64,000 nt of DNA from Mycolicibacterium rutilum. GTDB lineage: Bacteria; Actinomycetota; Actinomycetes; Mycobacteriales; Mycobacteriaceae. Both the position numbers and the translations under genes were made by a program. Each line of letters begins with the position of its first letter. Positions within the stretch are counted from its first letter, which is position 1. The notes beneath the pieces are model-generated. The model was not told where the DNA came from. It ran no database searches and saw only the letters and a program-made list of their open reading frames with translations. This document shows positions 44,071 through 51,656 of this stretch, in pieces. The stretch lies in NCBI RefSeq assembly GCF_900108565.1, contig NZ_LT629971.1, forward strand, positions 3,782,001-3,846,000, in the 5' to 3' direction.

Positions 44071-45450
44071 ATGGCCGAGGCGACGGAGAATTTCGACGCG
44101 ATCATCGTCGGTGCGGGGCAGGCCGGACCCCCCCTGGCCGGGCGGCTGACGCAGGCCGGCCAGAAGGTCGCGGTCATCGAACGAAAACTGGTCGGCGGCA
44201 CCTGCGTCAACTACGGCTGTATTCCCACCAAGACGCTCGTCGCCAGCGCGCACGCCGCGCACCTCGCCCGTCGTGGCGCGGAATACGGCATCGGCACAGG
44301 CGAAATCAGCGTCGACATGGCGAAGGTCAAGGCGCGCAAAGACGAAATCGTGCTCGGCGACCGCCGCGGCGTCGAGTCGTGGCTGGACGGAATGGACGGG
44401 GCCACCCTGATCCGCGGGCACGCCCGGTTCGAGGACCCGCACACGATCCGCGTCGACGACCGGGTGCTGCGCGGCGACAAGATCTTCCTCAACGTCGGCG
44501 GACGCGCCGTGGCACCCGACATGCCGGGGTTGTCGGACATCGACTACCTGACCAACGTCGGCATCCTCGAACTCGACACCGTCCCCGAACATCTCGTGAT
44601 CGTCGGCGGCAGCTACATCGCGCTGGAGTTCGCGCAGATGTACCGGCGATTCGGCGCGCACGTGACGGTGATCGAAAAGGGGCCGCGCCTGACCTCCCGC
44701 GAGGACGAGGACGTCTCCGCGGCGATCAAGGAGATCCTCGAGGCCGAAGGGATCGACGTCGTCCTCGACGCGACCGCGATCGCGTTCACCAAGCGCGACA
44801 GCGGTTTCGAGGTGGTTCCGCGAGAGGGCGCAGAGCCGATCGCCGGCTCGCATCTGCTGCTCGCGGTCGGCCGGGCACCCAACACCGACGACCTCGGCCT
44901 GGACGCCGCGGGTGTCGAGACCGACGCCCGCGGTTACATCGTCGTCGACGACCAGCTGCGCACCAACGTCGAGCACATCTGGGCGATGGGGGACTGCAAC
45001 GGCAAGGGCGCGTTCACCCACACGTCCTACAACGACTTCGAGATCGTGGCCGCGAACCTCCTCGACGACGACCCGCGCCGGGTCAGCGACCGCGTCATGA
45101 CCTACGCCCTCTACATCGACCCGCCGCTCGGGCGCGCCGGGATGAGCGTGGACGAGGTCCGCAAGTCCGGCCGAAAAGCGTTGATGGGCAAGCGGCCGAT
45201 GACCCGGGTCGGCCGTGCGGTGGAGAAGGGGGAGACGCAGGGCTTCATGAAGATCGTGGTGGACGCCGACACCGAGGAGATCCTCGGCGCGGCCATCCTC
45301 GGCGTCGGCGGGGACGAGGTGATCCACGCCGTGCTCGACGTGATGACCGCCAAACTGCCCTACACCGCGATCTCACGCACCATGCACATCCACCCGACGG
45401 TCAGTGAACTGGTTCCGACGATGCTGCAGGAGATGAAACCGCTGCAGTGA
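44071..45450 (+). CDS. Class I pyridine nucleotide-disulfide oxidoreductase (mercuric-reductase-like)
   Basis: Protein of 459 residues. FAD-binding IIVGAGQAGPPLAG is followed by GGTCVNYGCIPTKTL with the redox Cys pair near residues 45 and 50. NAD(P) binding uses VIVGGSYIALEFAQ, and a second FAD motif is IWAMGDCNGKGAF. The C-terminal HIHPTVSE supplies the His-Glu dyad of disulfide reductases. There is no N-terminal metal-binding domain and no C-terminal Cys pair, so true mercuric reductase activity is unlikely. The thiol or quinone substrate is unknown. Its end overlaps the convergent flavodoxin gene by 50 bp. Confidence 0.88.
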   Translation: MAEATENFDAIIVGAGQAGPPLAGRLTQAGQKVAVIERKLVGGTCVNYGCIPTKTLVASAHAAHLARRGAEYGIGTGEISVDMAKVKARKDEIVLGDRRGVESWLDGMDGATLIRGHARFEDPHTIRVDDRVLRGDKIFLNVGGRAVAPDMPGLSDIDYLTNVGILELDTVPEHLVIVGGSYIALEFAQMYRRFGAHVTVIEKGPRLTSREDEDVSAAIKEILEAEGIDVVLDATAIAFTKRDSGFEVVPREGAEPIAGSHLLLAVGRAPNTDDLGLDAAGVETDARGYIVVDDQLRTNVEHIWAMGDCNGKGAFTHTSYNDFEIVAANLLDDDPRRVSDRVMTYALYIDPPLGRAGMSVDEVRKSGRKALMGKRPMTRVGRAVEKGETQGFMKIVVDADTEEILGAAILGVGGDEVIHAVLDVMTAKLPYTAISRTMHIHPTVSELVPTMLQEMKPLQ

Positions 45451-46045
45451 GTTCGCGGCCCACCCTCACCTGCCGCGCGACCATCGCGACCCGGCCACCG
45501 AGGTGGCGGCACGTCTCGACGTCGGACGGGTGCACCCCGTCCGGGTCGACGTCCACATCGGTCTGCGCGCCCGCGCCGAGGAAGAACCCGAGCCGGTTGA
45601 GGTCGGCCTCGCTGGACAGCGAATGGTTCCAGCCCGGCGGCAGTCCCAGGCTCACCCAGTGCATGTGGTGCTGAGCGGCGAAGACCGCCAGGGACACCAG
45701 GGTGTTCAGCTTGTCGCCGCTCTTGCCGCCCGAGTTGGTGAACCCGGCGGCGACCTTGTCGCGCCAGGTGCCCTCGATGCACCGGCGCCCGGTCTTCTCG
45801 GTGAACGCCTGGAACCCCGCCGACACGTTGCCCATGTACGTCGGGGTGCCGAAGATGATGGCATCGGCGGAATCCAGTGTCGCCCAGTCGGTGTCGGTGA
45901 TCTCGTCGACGGCGAGCGTGGTGACGTCGGCGCCCGCCGCAGCGGCACCGGCCGCGACCGCCTCGGCCAGGCGGGCGGTGTGCCCGAAACCGGAGTGATA
46001 GGCGATGATCACCGTCGGGGTGACCGCGAAGTGGTTGTCGGTCAT
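45401..46045 (-). CDS. Flavodoxin/NADPH-dependent FMN reductase-like (WrbA family)
   Basis: Protein of 214 residues. IIAYHSGFGHTARLAEAV is the FMN phosphate loop. IIFGTPTYMGNVSAGFQAF, with a later NSGGKSGDKLNTL, matches WrbA-like NAD(P)H:quinone oxidoreductases. Such enzymes reduce quinones in two-electron steps and protect against redox stress. The ATG at 46045 overlaps the SRPBCC stop (ATGA). It is the last gene of an ArsR-SRPBCC-flavodoxin operon. The final 16 codons lie antisense to the end of the disulfide oxidoreductase gene. Confidence 0.87.
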   Translation of the reverse strand: MTDNHFAVTPTVIIAYHSGFGHTARLAEAVAAGAAAAGADVTTLAVDEITDTDWATLDSADAIIFGTPTYMGNVSAGFQAFTEKTGRRCIEGTWRDKVAAGFTNSGGKSGDKLNTLVSLAVFAAQHHMHWVSLGLPPGWNHSLSSEADLNRLGFFLGAGAQTDVDVDPDGVHPSDVETCRHLGGRVAMVARQVRVGRELTAAVSSPAASSEPVH

Positions 46046-46545
46046 CGGCTTTCGAGCTCCATTCTGCTGTTGATCTCGGCGCGGCGCTGGCTCCAGTCCG
46101 GCAGGGGTTCGCCGTCCAGATGGGCCCGGAGCCGGTCCAGGTAGGCGTGGGTCCCGCCGAGGAAGCCGCCCCCGTGGCGCCGGCTCAGGCCGCGGTGGGT
46201 GAAGCGCAGATGTGTCCCTGATCCGTCGGCGGTCAGTTCGTAGCGGACCACGCCGTCGTCGACGATGGACTGCCGCCACTCGTGCTCGAACACATGCGGC
46301 GGGTCCCAGACCAGGATGCGGCCTGTCATCCGCGTGCTGTCAGCGGGCAGCGGAGGTCCGTGCGGCACCATCTCGATCGAACCACCCTGGCGGGCATCGA
46401 TTTTCGTGGTACCGAACCACGCGTCCCGTTCAGCGGGATCGGTGATCGCCGCCCACACCGTGTGCACCGGATAGGGCAGACGGCGTTCGAAGGTCAGCAC
46501 GGCGCGGTCGCCGTCGACGGTCAGCTGCCCGTAGGGGTCGGTCAT
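46042..46545 (-). CDS. SRPBCC (AHSA1-like) domain protein
   Basis: Protein of 167 residues. The START/Bet v1-like fold is indicated by VLTFERRLPYPVHTVWAAITDPAERDAWF, GGSIEMVPHG, GRILVWDPPHVFEHEW and the C-terminal helix GTHAYLDRLRAHLDGE. Such proteins bind hydrophobic ligands or help activate partner proteins. They are often paired with an ArsR-type regulator, as here. The ATG at 46545 overlaps the arsR-type stop (ATGA) and has a GAGG upstream. Confidence 0.85.
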   Translation of the reverse strand: MTDPYGQLTVDGDRAVLTFERRLPYPVHTVWAAITDPAERDAWFGTTKIDARQGGSIEMVPHGPPLPADSTRMTGRILVWDPPHVFEHEWRQSIVDDGVVRYELTADGSGTHLRFTHRGLSRRHGGGFLGGTHAYLDRLRAHLDGEPLPDWSQRRAEINSRMELESR

Positions 46546-46859
46546 GGTGCCTCCTCGTGTTTTCTGGCCAGGTGGCGCTCGAGTGCGTCGAGGTGATCGG
46601 TCCACAGGCGCCGGTAACGGTCGATCCAGTCGTCGATCGCCAGCAGTCCGTCGGCGCGCAACGCGTAGATGCGGCGTTGCGCGTCCGGGCGGACCTCGAC
46701 CAGGCCGACCTCCCGCAGGATGCGCAGGTGTCGGGACACCGTCGGCTGTGTCAGCCCAGGCAGGGTCGCCACCAGCTCACCTGCGGTGCGCTCCCCGTCG
46801 ACGAGCGCGTCCAGCAGGGCCCGACGACTGGGCTCGGCGACCGCTTCGAACACGTCCAT
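46542..46859 (-). CDS. ArsR-family transcriptional regulator
   Basis: Protein of 105 residues. The winged helix-turn-helix is clear: AEPSRRALLDALVDGERTAGELVATLPGLTQPTVSRHLRIL with EVRPDAQRRIYAL as wing. The metal-binding Cys pair of classical ArsR (ELCVCDL) is absent, so it responds to something other than arsenite, as do many SRPBCC-linked members. ATG 46859 is preferred over 46880, which would overlap the palindrome. It heads the operon and probably represses it through the dyad at 46878-46891. Confidence 0.88.
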   Translation of the reverse strand: MDVFEAVAEPSRRALLDALVDGERTAGELVATLPGLTQPTVSRHLRILREVGLVEVRPDAQRRIYALRADGLLAIDDWIDRYRRLWTDHLDALERHLARKHEEAP

Positions 46860-46877
46860 GCCGACAGTATTGCAAGA

Positions 46878-46891
46878 CATCTATATAGATG
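46878..46891. promoter_or_regulatory. Probable ArsR-type operator
   Basis: CATCTATATAGATG is a perfect 14-bp palindrome, 18 bp upstream of the regulator's ATG. It is the only strong dyad in the 47-bp gap and suits autorepression. Confidence 0.6.
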
Positions 46892-46906
46892 CAAGCGCAT
46901 ATAGGC

Positions 46907-47194
46907 TCATGTGGTCGAGCTGAACGGATCGTGTTCGGCGATCAGCCGTTCGATGCGGGCCTCGTCGAGCCGGACCCGGATCGTGGCAGCCTCCTGCTGG
47001 TCGCGGATCACCTTGGCCAGCGTGAATGCGCTGGTGACCACGAAGAGCGCGGTCATGCCGAGAAACAGCCGCTGCCACGGATCGAGGGGCAGGAACAGGA
47101 TGCCGCCGAGCATGCCGAGCAGGCTGACCCCGAAGGCGATCGCGGCCTGCAGGAAGTACGCGGGGGTGGTGCGGGAGTTGGTGAGTGTGTCCAT
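46907..47194 (-). CDS. YiaA/YiaB-type two-helix membrane protein
   Basis: Protein of 95 residues with two hydrophobic helices (about residues 14-34 and 43-62) separated by LPLDPWQRLFLG, followed by a charged cytosolic tail (KVIRDQQEAATIRVRL). Helix pattern and central motif match the YiaA/B two-helix family, whose function is unknown. The ATG at 47194 is preferred over 47209. It ends 47 bp before the ArsR-type gene on the same strand. Confidence 0.75.
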   Translation of the reverse strand: MDTLTNSRTTPAYFLQAAIAFGVSLLGMLGGILFLPLDPWQRLFLGMTALFVVTSAFTLAKVIRDQQEAATIRVRLDEARIERLIAEHDPFSSTT

Positions 47195-47237
47195 GCGGCC
47201 AGCGTGCATCGCAGCGGACCGCGGTGGGTAGGTAGAA

Positions 47238-47528
47238 CTACCCGAATCGGCGACGTGCTGCGCGCAGCAGCCGCAGCTGTCCGATCTCCGTGATGTTCTT
47301 GGTCAGCTCGACGTTGACCCATGGCGCCGTGTGTTCGGCGGTGTGGGATGTTCCTGGATCCCAGGGGAATTGGCACGGTAGGGCCGGGTCTACGGCGGTC
47401 AGTACGTCACGCCACCGGTCGGCGAGGCTGCGCAGACCGCGCATGGCCGGGCCTCCGTCGCCCGCCAGGAGACCGCCGCGCGGTCGCGGTGCGCCGTGCC
47501 GGTCAGATGGTCGATGGCCGTCGACCAC
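47238..47528 (-). pseudogene. Probable remnant of a DinB-like or related conserved gene
   Basis: The last 60 codons read LRSLADRWRDVLTAVDPALP, then HTAEHTAPWVNVELTKNITE and IGQLRLLRAARR, which looks like a conserved C-terminus of the DinB/maleylpyruvate-isomerase type. Upstream residues in this frame look random, while another frame upstream (DHLTGTAHRDRAAVSW) looks more protein-like. This suggests a frameshifted or truncated gene. The assignment rests on memory of similar sequences and is weak. Confidence 0.35.
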
Positions 47529-47574
47529 CCCGGGGCACCTCCCGCTGGGCGATGGTCGGCACCGGGATCGGCGG

Positions 47575-48372
47575 TCACGGTCGCCGCTGCACGAACAGGG
47601 TCTGCGCCGAGGTGCCGATGAAACCGCGCCGGTCGAACAGTTCGGCGGTCGTCACACCGATCCCGTCGGGGCCGATCGACCCGCGGGCGCGCACTGCGAA
47701 ATCGTCGCCTTCGGGTAACCGGTGCAGGTGAACCGCGGTGTCGGTGTTCATGAACACGAACCGCTCGGGATCCAGCACGGCGCCCGCGCCGTTGGCGCTG
47801 TCCACCACCATCGCCAGCCGCTGCAGCGCGGTCGTCGGCTCCGAATCGACAAGTGCGACAATTGGACTCATCCAGATGACGTGACCGCTCTCGCCCGTGT
47901 CGGGCTGCCGCCGCCACGTCACGGTATCCAGGTAGCCCGGTACCCCGACCCAGCCGTGCGGCACCGCCGCCGCCTGCCCTTCGATGAGCGGGGGATAGCG
48001 GTCGGTGGCCGCGTCGGCGGTATCGCTGGTGGCCAGCAGCCACGCCGTGACCCGCGCGACGGCGCGCCACGTGCCGTCCGGTCTGGCGGCCGTCATCTCG
48101 GCGACCATCAGCGAGATGCGTGCGCCCGGGCGGTCCACCCAGGCCCGTACTCGCACCTGCGCGACCGGTATCGCGCCGAGGATGTCGAGGGTCAACCGGC
48201 CGATGCGCAGCCCCGGGTCGCGCGCCAGCTCCTCGATCATCTTGGTCATCAACGCCAGTGGCGGTGAGCCGTGCTGGATTTGCGGATCCCAATTGCTGCG
48301 GGTGCCGTCGGTGGAGGCGAACACCTGACTATCTCCGTCGCTGTCGACGCGACGGTAGTAGGAGTCGATCAC
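47575..48372 (-). CDS. Acyl-CoA thioesterase-like double-hotdog protein
   Basis: Protein of 265 residues. The N-terminal half (SNWDPQIQHGSPPLALMTKMIEEL and ILGAIPVAQVRVRAWVDRPGARISLMVAEM) and the C-terminal half (RFVFMNTDTAVHLHRLPEGDDFAVRARG) fit the TesB-like thioesterase superfamily with two hotdog folds. It may hydrolyse acyl-CoA; substrate chain length is unknown. The GTG start overlaps the stop of the nuclease gene, so the two are cotranslated. Confidence 0.78.
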   Translation of the reverse strand: MIDSYYRRVDSDGDSQVFASTDGTRSNWDPQIQHGSPPLALMTKMIEELARDPGLRIGRLTLDILGAIPVAQVRVRAWVDRPGARISLMVAEMTAARPDGTWRAVARVTAWLLATSDTADAATDRYPPLIEGQAAAVPHGWVGVPGYLDTVTWRRQPDTGESGHVIWMSPIVALVDSEPTTALQRLAMVVDSANGAGAVLDPERFVFMNTDTAVHLHRLPEGDDFAVRARGSIGPDGIGVTTAELFDRRGFIGTSAQTLFVQRRP

Positions 48373-49253
48373 GCAGCCGGCTCCGCGGTGTGCAGCACGG
48401 CGTCGTCAGCTCCCGGCGGCCCTTCGTCGGGCGCCTCTGGCCAGCCCGGGTACGGCGGCGGGGTGCCGCCGAACACCGGGCAGTGCGCGTGGTGGGCACA
48501 CCAGTCGCACAGCGCCGAGGGGCGCGGCCGGAAATCGCCTGTGGCGCCTGCAGTTCGGATCGCTCGCCAGATCGCCATCAGCGTCTTCTCGAACCGCAGC
48601 AGCTCATCGAGGTCTGGGGTGTAGTCGAGGATCTGGCCGTCGGCGAGATACAGCAGCCGCAGCCGGGTCGGCATCACGCCGCGAGAGCGCAGCAGCGCCA
48701 CCGCGTAGAACTTCATCTGGAACATGGCCTTGAATTCGGCCTGCGCCCGGGCCTCCGGCGGCGCCTTGCCGGTCTTGTAGTCGACCACGCGCAGCTCGCC
48801 GGTCGGCGCGACGTCGATGCGGTCGACGAAACCGCGCAGCAGCGTGCCGTCCTCGAGTTCGACCTCGACGCGTTGTTCGCAGCTCTGCGGTTCGAAGCGG
48901 GTGGGGTCCTCGAGCCGGTAGTAGCCGGACAGCAGTGCCCGGGCCTCGGTCAGCAGCGTCGCCCGCAGGCCGGGTTCGATCTCGTCGGCGAGTTCCGGTT
49001 TCTCGGCGGCGACGCGGTCCCACGCCGGGTCCACCAGCGTCAGCGCGGTGTCCGCGCCGCGCTGCGCGGCGGGCAGCGCATAGAGCTGTTCGAGCGCGGC
49101 GTGCACGACCGAACCGCGCACCTGCGCCACCGACGGCGGCTCGGGCAGCCGGTCGATGGCCCGGAACCGATACAGCAGCGGGCACTGCTTGAAGTCGGCG
49201 GCCCGCGACGGCGACAGCGCCGGCCGTCTCTTCTGCTCACCCCGCTCGGTCAC
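48369..49253 (-). CDS. RecB-family PD-(D/E)XK exonuclease, Rv2119-like, with Fe-S type cysteines
   Basis: Protein of 294 residues. The nuclease core has FKQCPLLYRF (C24), an early VHAALEQL helix, then GFVDRID and VVDYKTGK as the D-x-K catalytic motifs. The C-terminus has CDWCAHHAHCPVF, three Cys that with C24 fit the 4Fe-4S cluster of Cas4/AddB-like nucleases. It would cut single-stranded DNA ends in repair. It is divergent from trmI and overlaps the thioesterase gene by 4 bp. There is no CRISPR array nearby. Confidence 0.88.
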   Translation of the reverse strand: MTERGEQKRRPALSPSRAADFKQCPLLYRFRAIDRLPEPPSVAQVRGSVVHAALEQLYALPAAQRGADTALTLVDPAWDRVAAEKPELADEIEPGLRATLLTEARALLSGYYRLEDPTRFEPQSCEQRVEVELEDGTLLRGFVDRIDVAPTGELRVVDYKTGKAPPEARAQAEFKAMFQMKFYAVALLRSRGVMPTRLRLLYLADGQILDYTPDLDELLRFEKTLMAIWRAIRTAGATGDFRPRPSALCDWCAHHAHCPVFGGTPPPYPGWPEAPDEGPPGADDAVLHTAEPAA

Positions 49254-49327
49254 GCCGCCAGCCTAGGACCGGAGCCCGACAACCCCGCGCACCCGCGGCG
49301 GCGCGCCAACTGGCAGGCTGATGGGCT

Positions 49328-50170
49328 GTGCCAAGAACCGGTCCGTTCGCCGTGGGCGATCGGGTGCAGCTCACCGACGCCAAGGGGCGCCACTACACGA
49401 TGGTGCTCACTCCCGGCGGCGAGTTCCACACCCATCGCGGGATCATCGCGCTCGACACGGTGATCGGGCTGCCCGAAGGCAGCGTGGTCAAATCCACCAG
49501 CGGCGACCAGTTCCTGGTGCTGCGTCCGCTGTTGGTCGATTACGTGATGTCGATGCCGCGCGGCGCCCAGGTCGTCTACCCCAAGGACGCCGCCCAGATC
49601 GTGCACGAGGGCGATATCTTCCCGGGCGCCCGGGTACTCGAGGCCGGTGCCGGCTCGGGTGCGCTGACGTGTTCGCTGCTGCGTGCCGTCGGGCCGGAGG
49701 GCCGGGTGATCTCCTACGAGGTCCGCGAGGACCACGCTGTGCACGCCGAACGCAACGTCGACACCTTCTTCGGTGCCCGCCCGCAGAACTGGGATCTGGT
49801 GATCGCCGACCTCAACGAGTACGACGGCCCGCAAGTGGATCGGGTGGTGCTCGACATGCTGGCCCCGTGGGAGGTGCTCGACACCGTCGCGGGCGCGCTC
49901 GTCGCCGGCGGTGTGCTGATGATCTACGTCGCGACCGTGACGCAGCTGTCGCGGGCGGTCGAGGCGCTGCGCGAACAGCAGTGCTGGACCGAACCGCGCG
50001 CCTGGGAGAGTATGCAGCGCGGTTGGCACGTCGTCGGCCTGGCGGTGCGGCCCCAGCACACGATGCGCGGGCACACCGCTTTCCTGATCAGTGCCCGCAA
50101 GCTGGCGCCGGGTGCGGTCGCGCCGATTCCGGCCCGGCGCAAGCGCCAGCCCGGCGCCGCAGCGCCCTAG
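49328..50170 (+). CDS. trmI: tRNA (adenine(58)-N1)-methyltransferase
   Basis: Protein of 280 residues. It methylates A58 in the T loop of tRNAs using S-adenosylmethionine and works as a tetramer. The N-terminal domain has GGEFHTHRGII. The AdoMet site is VLEAGAGSGALT (about residues 103-114), with YEVREDHAVHAERN next and DMLAPWEVL as the catalytic Asp region. The GTG start matches the mycobacterial Rv2118c N-terminus. The stop shares a CTAG with the stop of the convergent DUF503-type gene. Confidence 0.94.
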   Translation: MPRTGPFAVGDRVQLTDAKGRHYTMVLTPGGEFHTHRGIIALDTVIGLPEGSVVKSTSGDQFLVLRPLLVDYVMSMPRGAQVVYPKDAAQIVHEGDIFPGARVLEAGAGSGALTCSLLRAVGPEGRVISYEVREDHAVHAERNVDTFFGARPQNWDLVIADLNEYDGPQVDRVVLDMLAPWEVLDTVAGALVAGGVLMIYVATVTQLSRAVEALREQQCWTEPRAWESMQRGWHVVGLAVRPQHTMRGHTAFLISARKLAPGAVAPIPARRKRQPGAAAP

Positions 50171-50463
50171 TCGTCGGTGCTGCGGCGAAGACCGCGCCGC
50201 GTCGACAGCAGTTCGAGCTCGGGGCGCGCGGCGACCAGGCGTTCGGCGGCATCGAGCACCTCGACCACGTGCGCGCGGTCCGCGGCGACCATGGCGACAC
50301 CGATACTGGCGCGCCGATGCAGATCCTGGGCGCCGGTCTCGGCTGCCGAAACCGCGAAGCGCCGGTGCAGCTCGGCGATCACCGGCCGGATCGCGGAGCG
50401 TTTCTGTTTGAGCGAGCGCACGTCACCGAGCAGCAGGTCGAATTCCAGCCAGCCGATCCACAT
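50167..50463 (-). CDS. DUF503-family protein, Rv2117-like
   Basis: Protein of 98 residues. WIGWLEFDLLLGDVRSLKQKRSAIRPVIAELHRRFAVSAAETG is the DUF503 core, a small ferredoxin-like fold. Family members have been linked to ribosome-associated or stress functions, but none is proven. It is convergent with trmI; the two stop codons overlap in CTAG. The lppK gene lies 6 bp upstream on the same strand. Confidence 0.87.
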   Translation of the reverse strand: MWIGWLEFDLLLGDVRSLKQKRSAIRPVIAELHRRFAVSAAETGAQDLHRRASIGVAMVAADRAHVVEVLDAAERLVAARPELELLSTRRGLRRSTDD

Positions 50464-50469
50464 CGCTGC

Positions 50470-51012
50470 TCAGGGGGTTGGGGTGGGCTCGCCCATCTGC
50501 AGCAGCGAGTCGGCCGTCCGGCGGCTCAGCTGCCAGTGGTCGTCGGCAAAGCGGAACTCCATGGGGAACGTGAAGTCACCGGCCTGCGGGTTCGCGGTCC
50601 GGATGGTCACGACCGCCAGCACGACGCCCTTCTGGCCGTCCGCCCAGGTGAGGTCGTTGGCCTCGAAGGTGACCGGCGCGTAGCCGCCGTCGCGCAGTGC
50701 GGTGGTGAACCGGTCCATGGACGCGCCGTCGGCCGGGGTCGCGTTCTCGATCACGTCGAGCTTGTCGCCGCCGGGGATCGCGCCGTCGGCCAGCCGGGCC
50801 AACACGTCGGTCAGCGCGCTCGGCGGGGGCAGCGGCGCCACCGCCGCGGACGGTTCGGACGGCTCTACGGTCGGCGGTTTGGTGATTGGCGCCGGGGTGG
50901 CGGGAGCGGCCGGCGGTGCGGCCGCCGGGTCGTCACCACACGCGCAAAGCCCGAGCGCCGCCGCGATCGCGACGGCGCTCAGGACTGCAGCACGCGTTGT
51001 GGTGCGGGGCAC
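50470..51012 (-). CDS. lppK: Lipoprotein LppK
   Basis: Protein of 180 residues. The lipobox LCAC places the lipidated Cys at residue 25. A Pro/Ala-rich linker of about 40 residues follows. The C-terminal domain (LTDVLARLADGAIPGGDKLDVIEN with a later FTFPMEFRFADDHWQLSRRTADSLL) resembles the neighbour at 51020 and the MTB12 antigen. It should be anchored on the outer face of the membrane. Function unknown. Start is GTG. Confidence 0.85.
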   Translation of the reverse strand: MPRTTTRAAVLSAVAIAAALGLCACGDDPAAAPPAAPATPAPITKPPTVEPSEPSAAVAPLPPPSALTDVLARLADGAIPGGDKLDVIENATPADGASMDRFTTALRDGGYAPVTFEANDLTWADGQKGVVLAVVTIRTANPQAGDFTFPMEFRFADDHWQLSRRTADSLLQMGEPTPTP

Positions 51013-51019
51013 GGACTTG

Positions 51020-51511
51020 TCAGCTAACGGCCGACATCAGCGCCAACAGCGACTGCTTGGACATCTGCCATCCGGTCGGGCTCGGGCCCGGCACGAACTG
51101 GATGACTTGGCTGGCGACGCCGCCGGTGGCCGCCGTCGCGGTGACGTTGGCGGTCACCACCGGGCCGTTCTGGTCGATGTTGGCGATCGCGAACGACAGC
51201 GGGAACTTGCCTTCGGCCTGTGCGTCACGCAGCTTGGAGTCGGCGGCGACCCTCTCGAACCGGCCGATGCCGCCCTGGATGTAGGGCGCCTTGCCGGCCG
51301 CACTGCCCGGCGCGCCGAGCGCCTGCAGCGTTTGCATCAGCGGGCCCTCGAGCTCGGGGGCCGGGGTCTGCGGCATCGGAATGTCCCATACGACCGGAGC
51401 AACGGTCGGCGCGGAAGCCACGGTGGTGGATGCAATGGATGTCACACCTGCCGCGGCACCGCCGACGACAGCGAGCGCTGCGACGCCGGTAACGAGGGAT
51501 TTCAGGGTCAC
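51020..51511 (-). CDS. MTB12-like secreted low-molecular-weight antigen family protein
   Basis: Protein of 163 residues. A cleavable signal peptide covers roughly residues 1-34. The mature domain (GGIGRFERVAADSKLRDAQAEGKFPLSFAIANIDQNGP, ending GWQMSKQSLLALMSA) has the MTB12/CFP-2 pattern and is related to the C-terminal domain of lppK next to it. No lipobox is present, so it is probably secreted or wall-associated. It lies upstream of lppK by 7 bp, same strand. Function unknown. Confidence 0.82.
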   Translation of the reverse strand: MTLKSLVTGVAALAVVGGAAAGVTSIASTTVASAPTVAPVVWDIPMPQTPAPELEGPLMQTLQALGAPGSAAGKAPYIQGGIGRFERVAADSKLRDAQAEGKFPLSFAIANIDQNGPVVTANVTATAATGGVASQVIQFVPGPSPTGWQMSKQSLLALMSAVS

Positions 51512-51605
51512 GATTTTCCTTTCGATCGGACCAGCTCACGAGAGAGGTTAACAGTGGTGCAGGTGTGTCGAATTGCTACACCGCACACAAAGGCTGAATC
51601 GCCGG

Positions 51606-51611
51606 TAGCGT
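51606..51611 (+). promoter_or_regulatory. Putative mpa -10 box
   Basis: TAGCGT about 45 bp before the mpa start. The predicted leader carries a small hairpin, GCACC/GGTGC at 51625-51641, before the GGGGAGGGG ribosome-binding site. Confidence 0.4.
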
Positions 51612-51656
51612 TGAAGTTGTTACTGCACCAACTATCGGTGCGGGGAGGGGCGCAAC

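Noticed and set aside
44071..45450. True mercuric reductase of a mer operon
   Set aside because: No metal-binding N-terminal domain, no C-terminal Cys pair, and no mer genes nearby.
47399..48292. A 297-codon minus-strand frame overlapping the thioesterase gene
   Set aside because: The upstream part is a frame shadow of the thioesterase; only the region below 47575 has protein-like character.
48369..49253. CRISPR-linked Cas4
   Set aside because: The nuclease has Cas4-like cysteines, but no repeat array or other cas gene is in the window, and the locus matches the core gene Rv2119.
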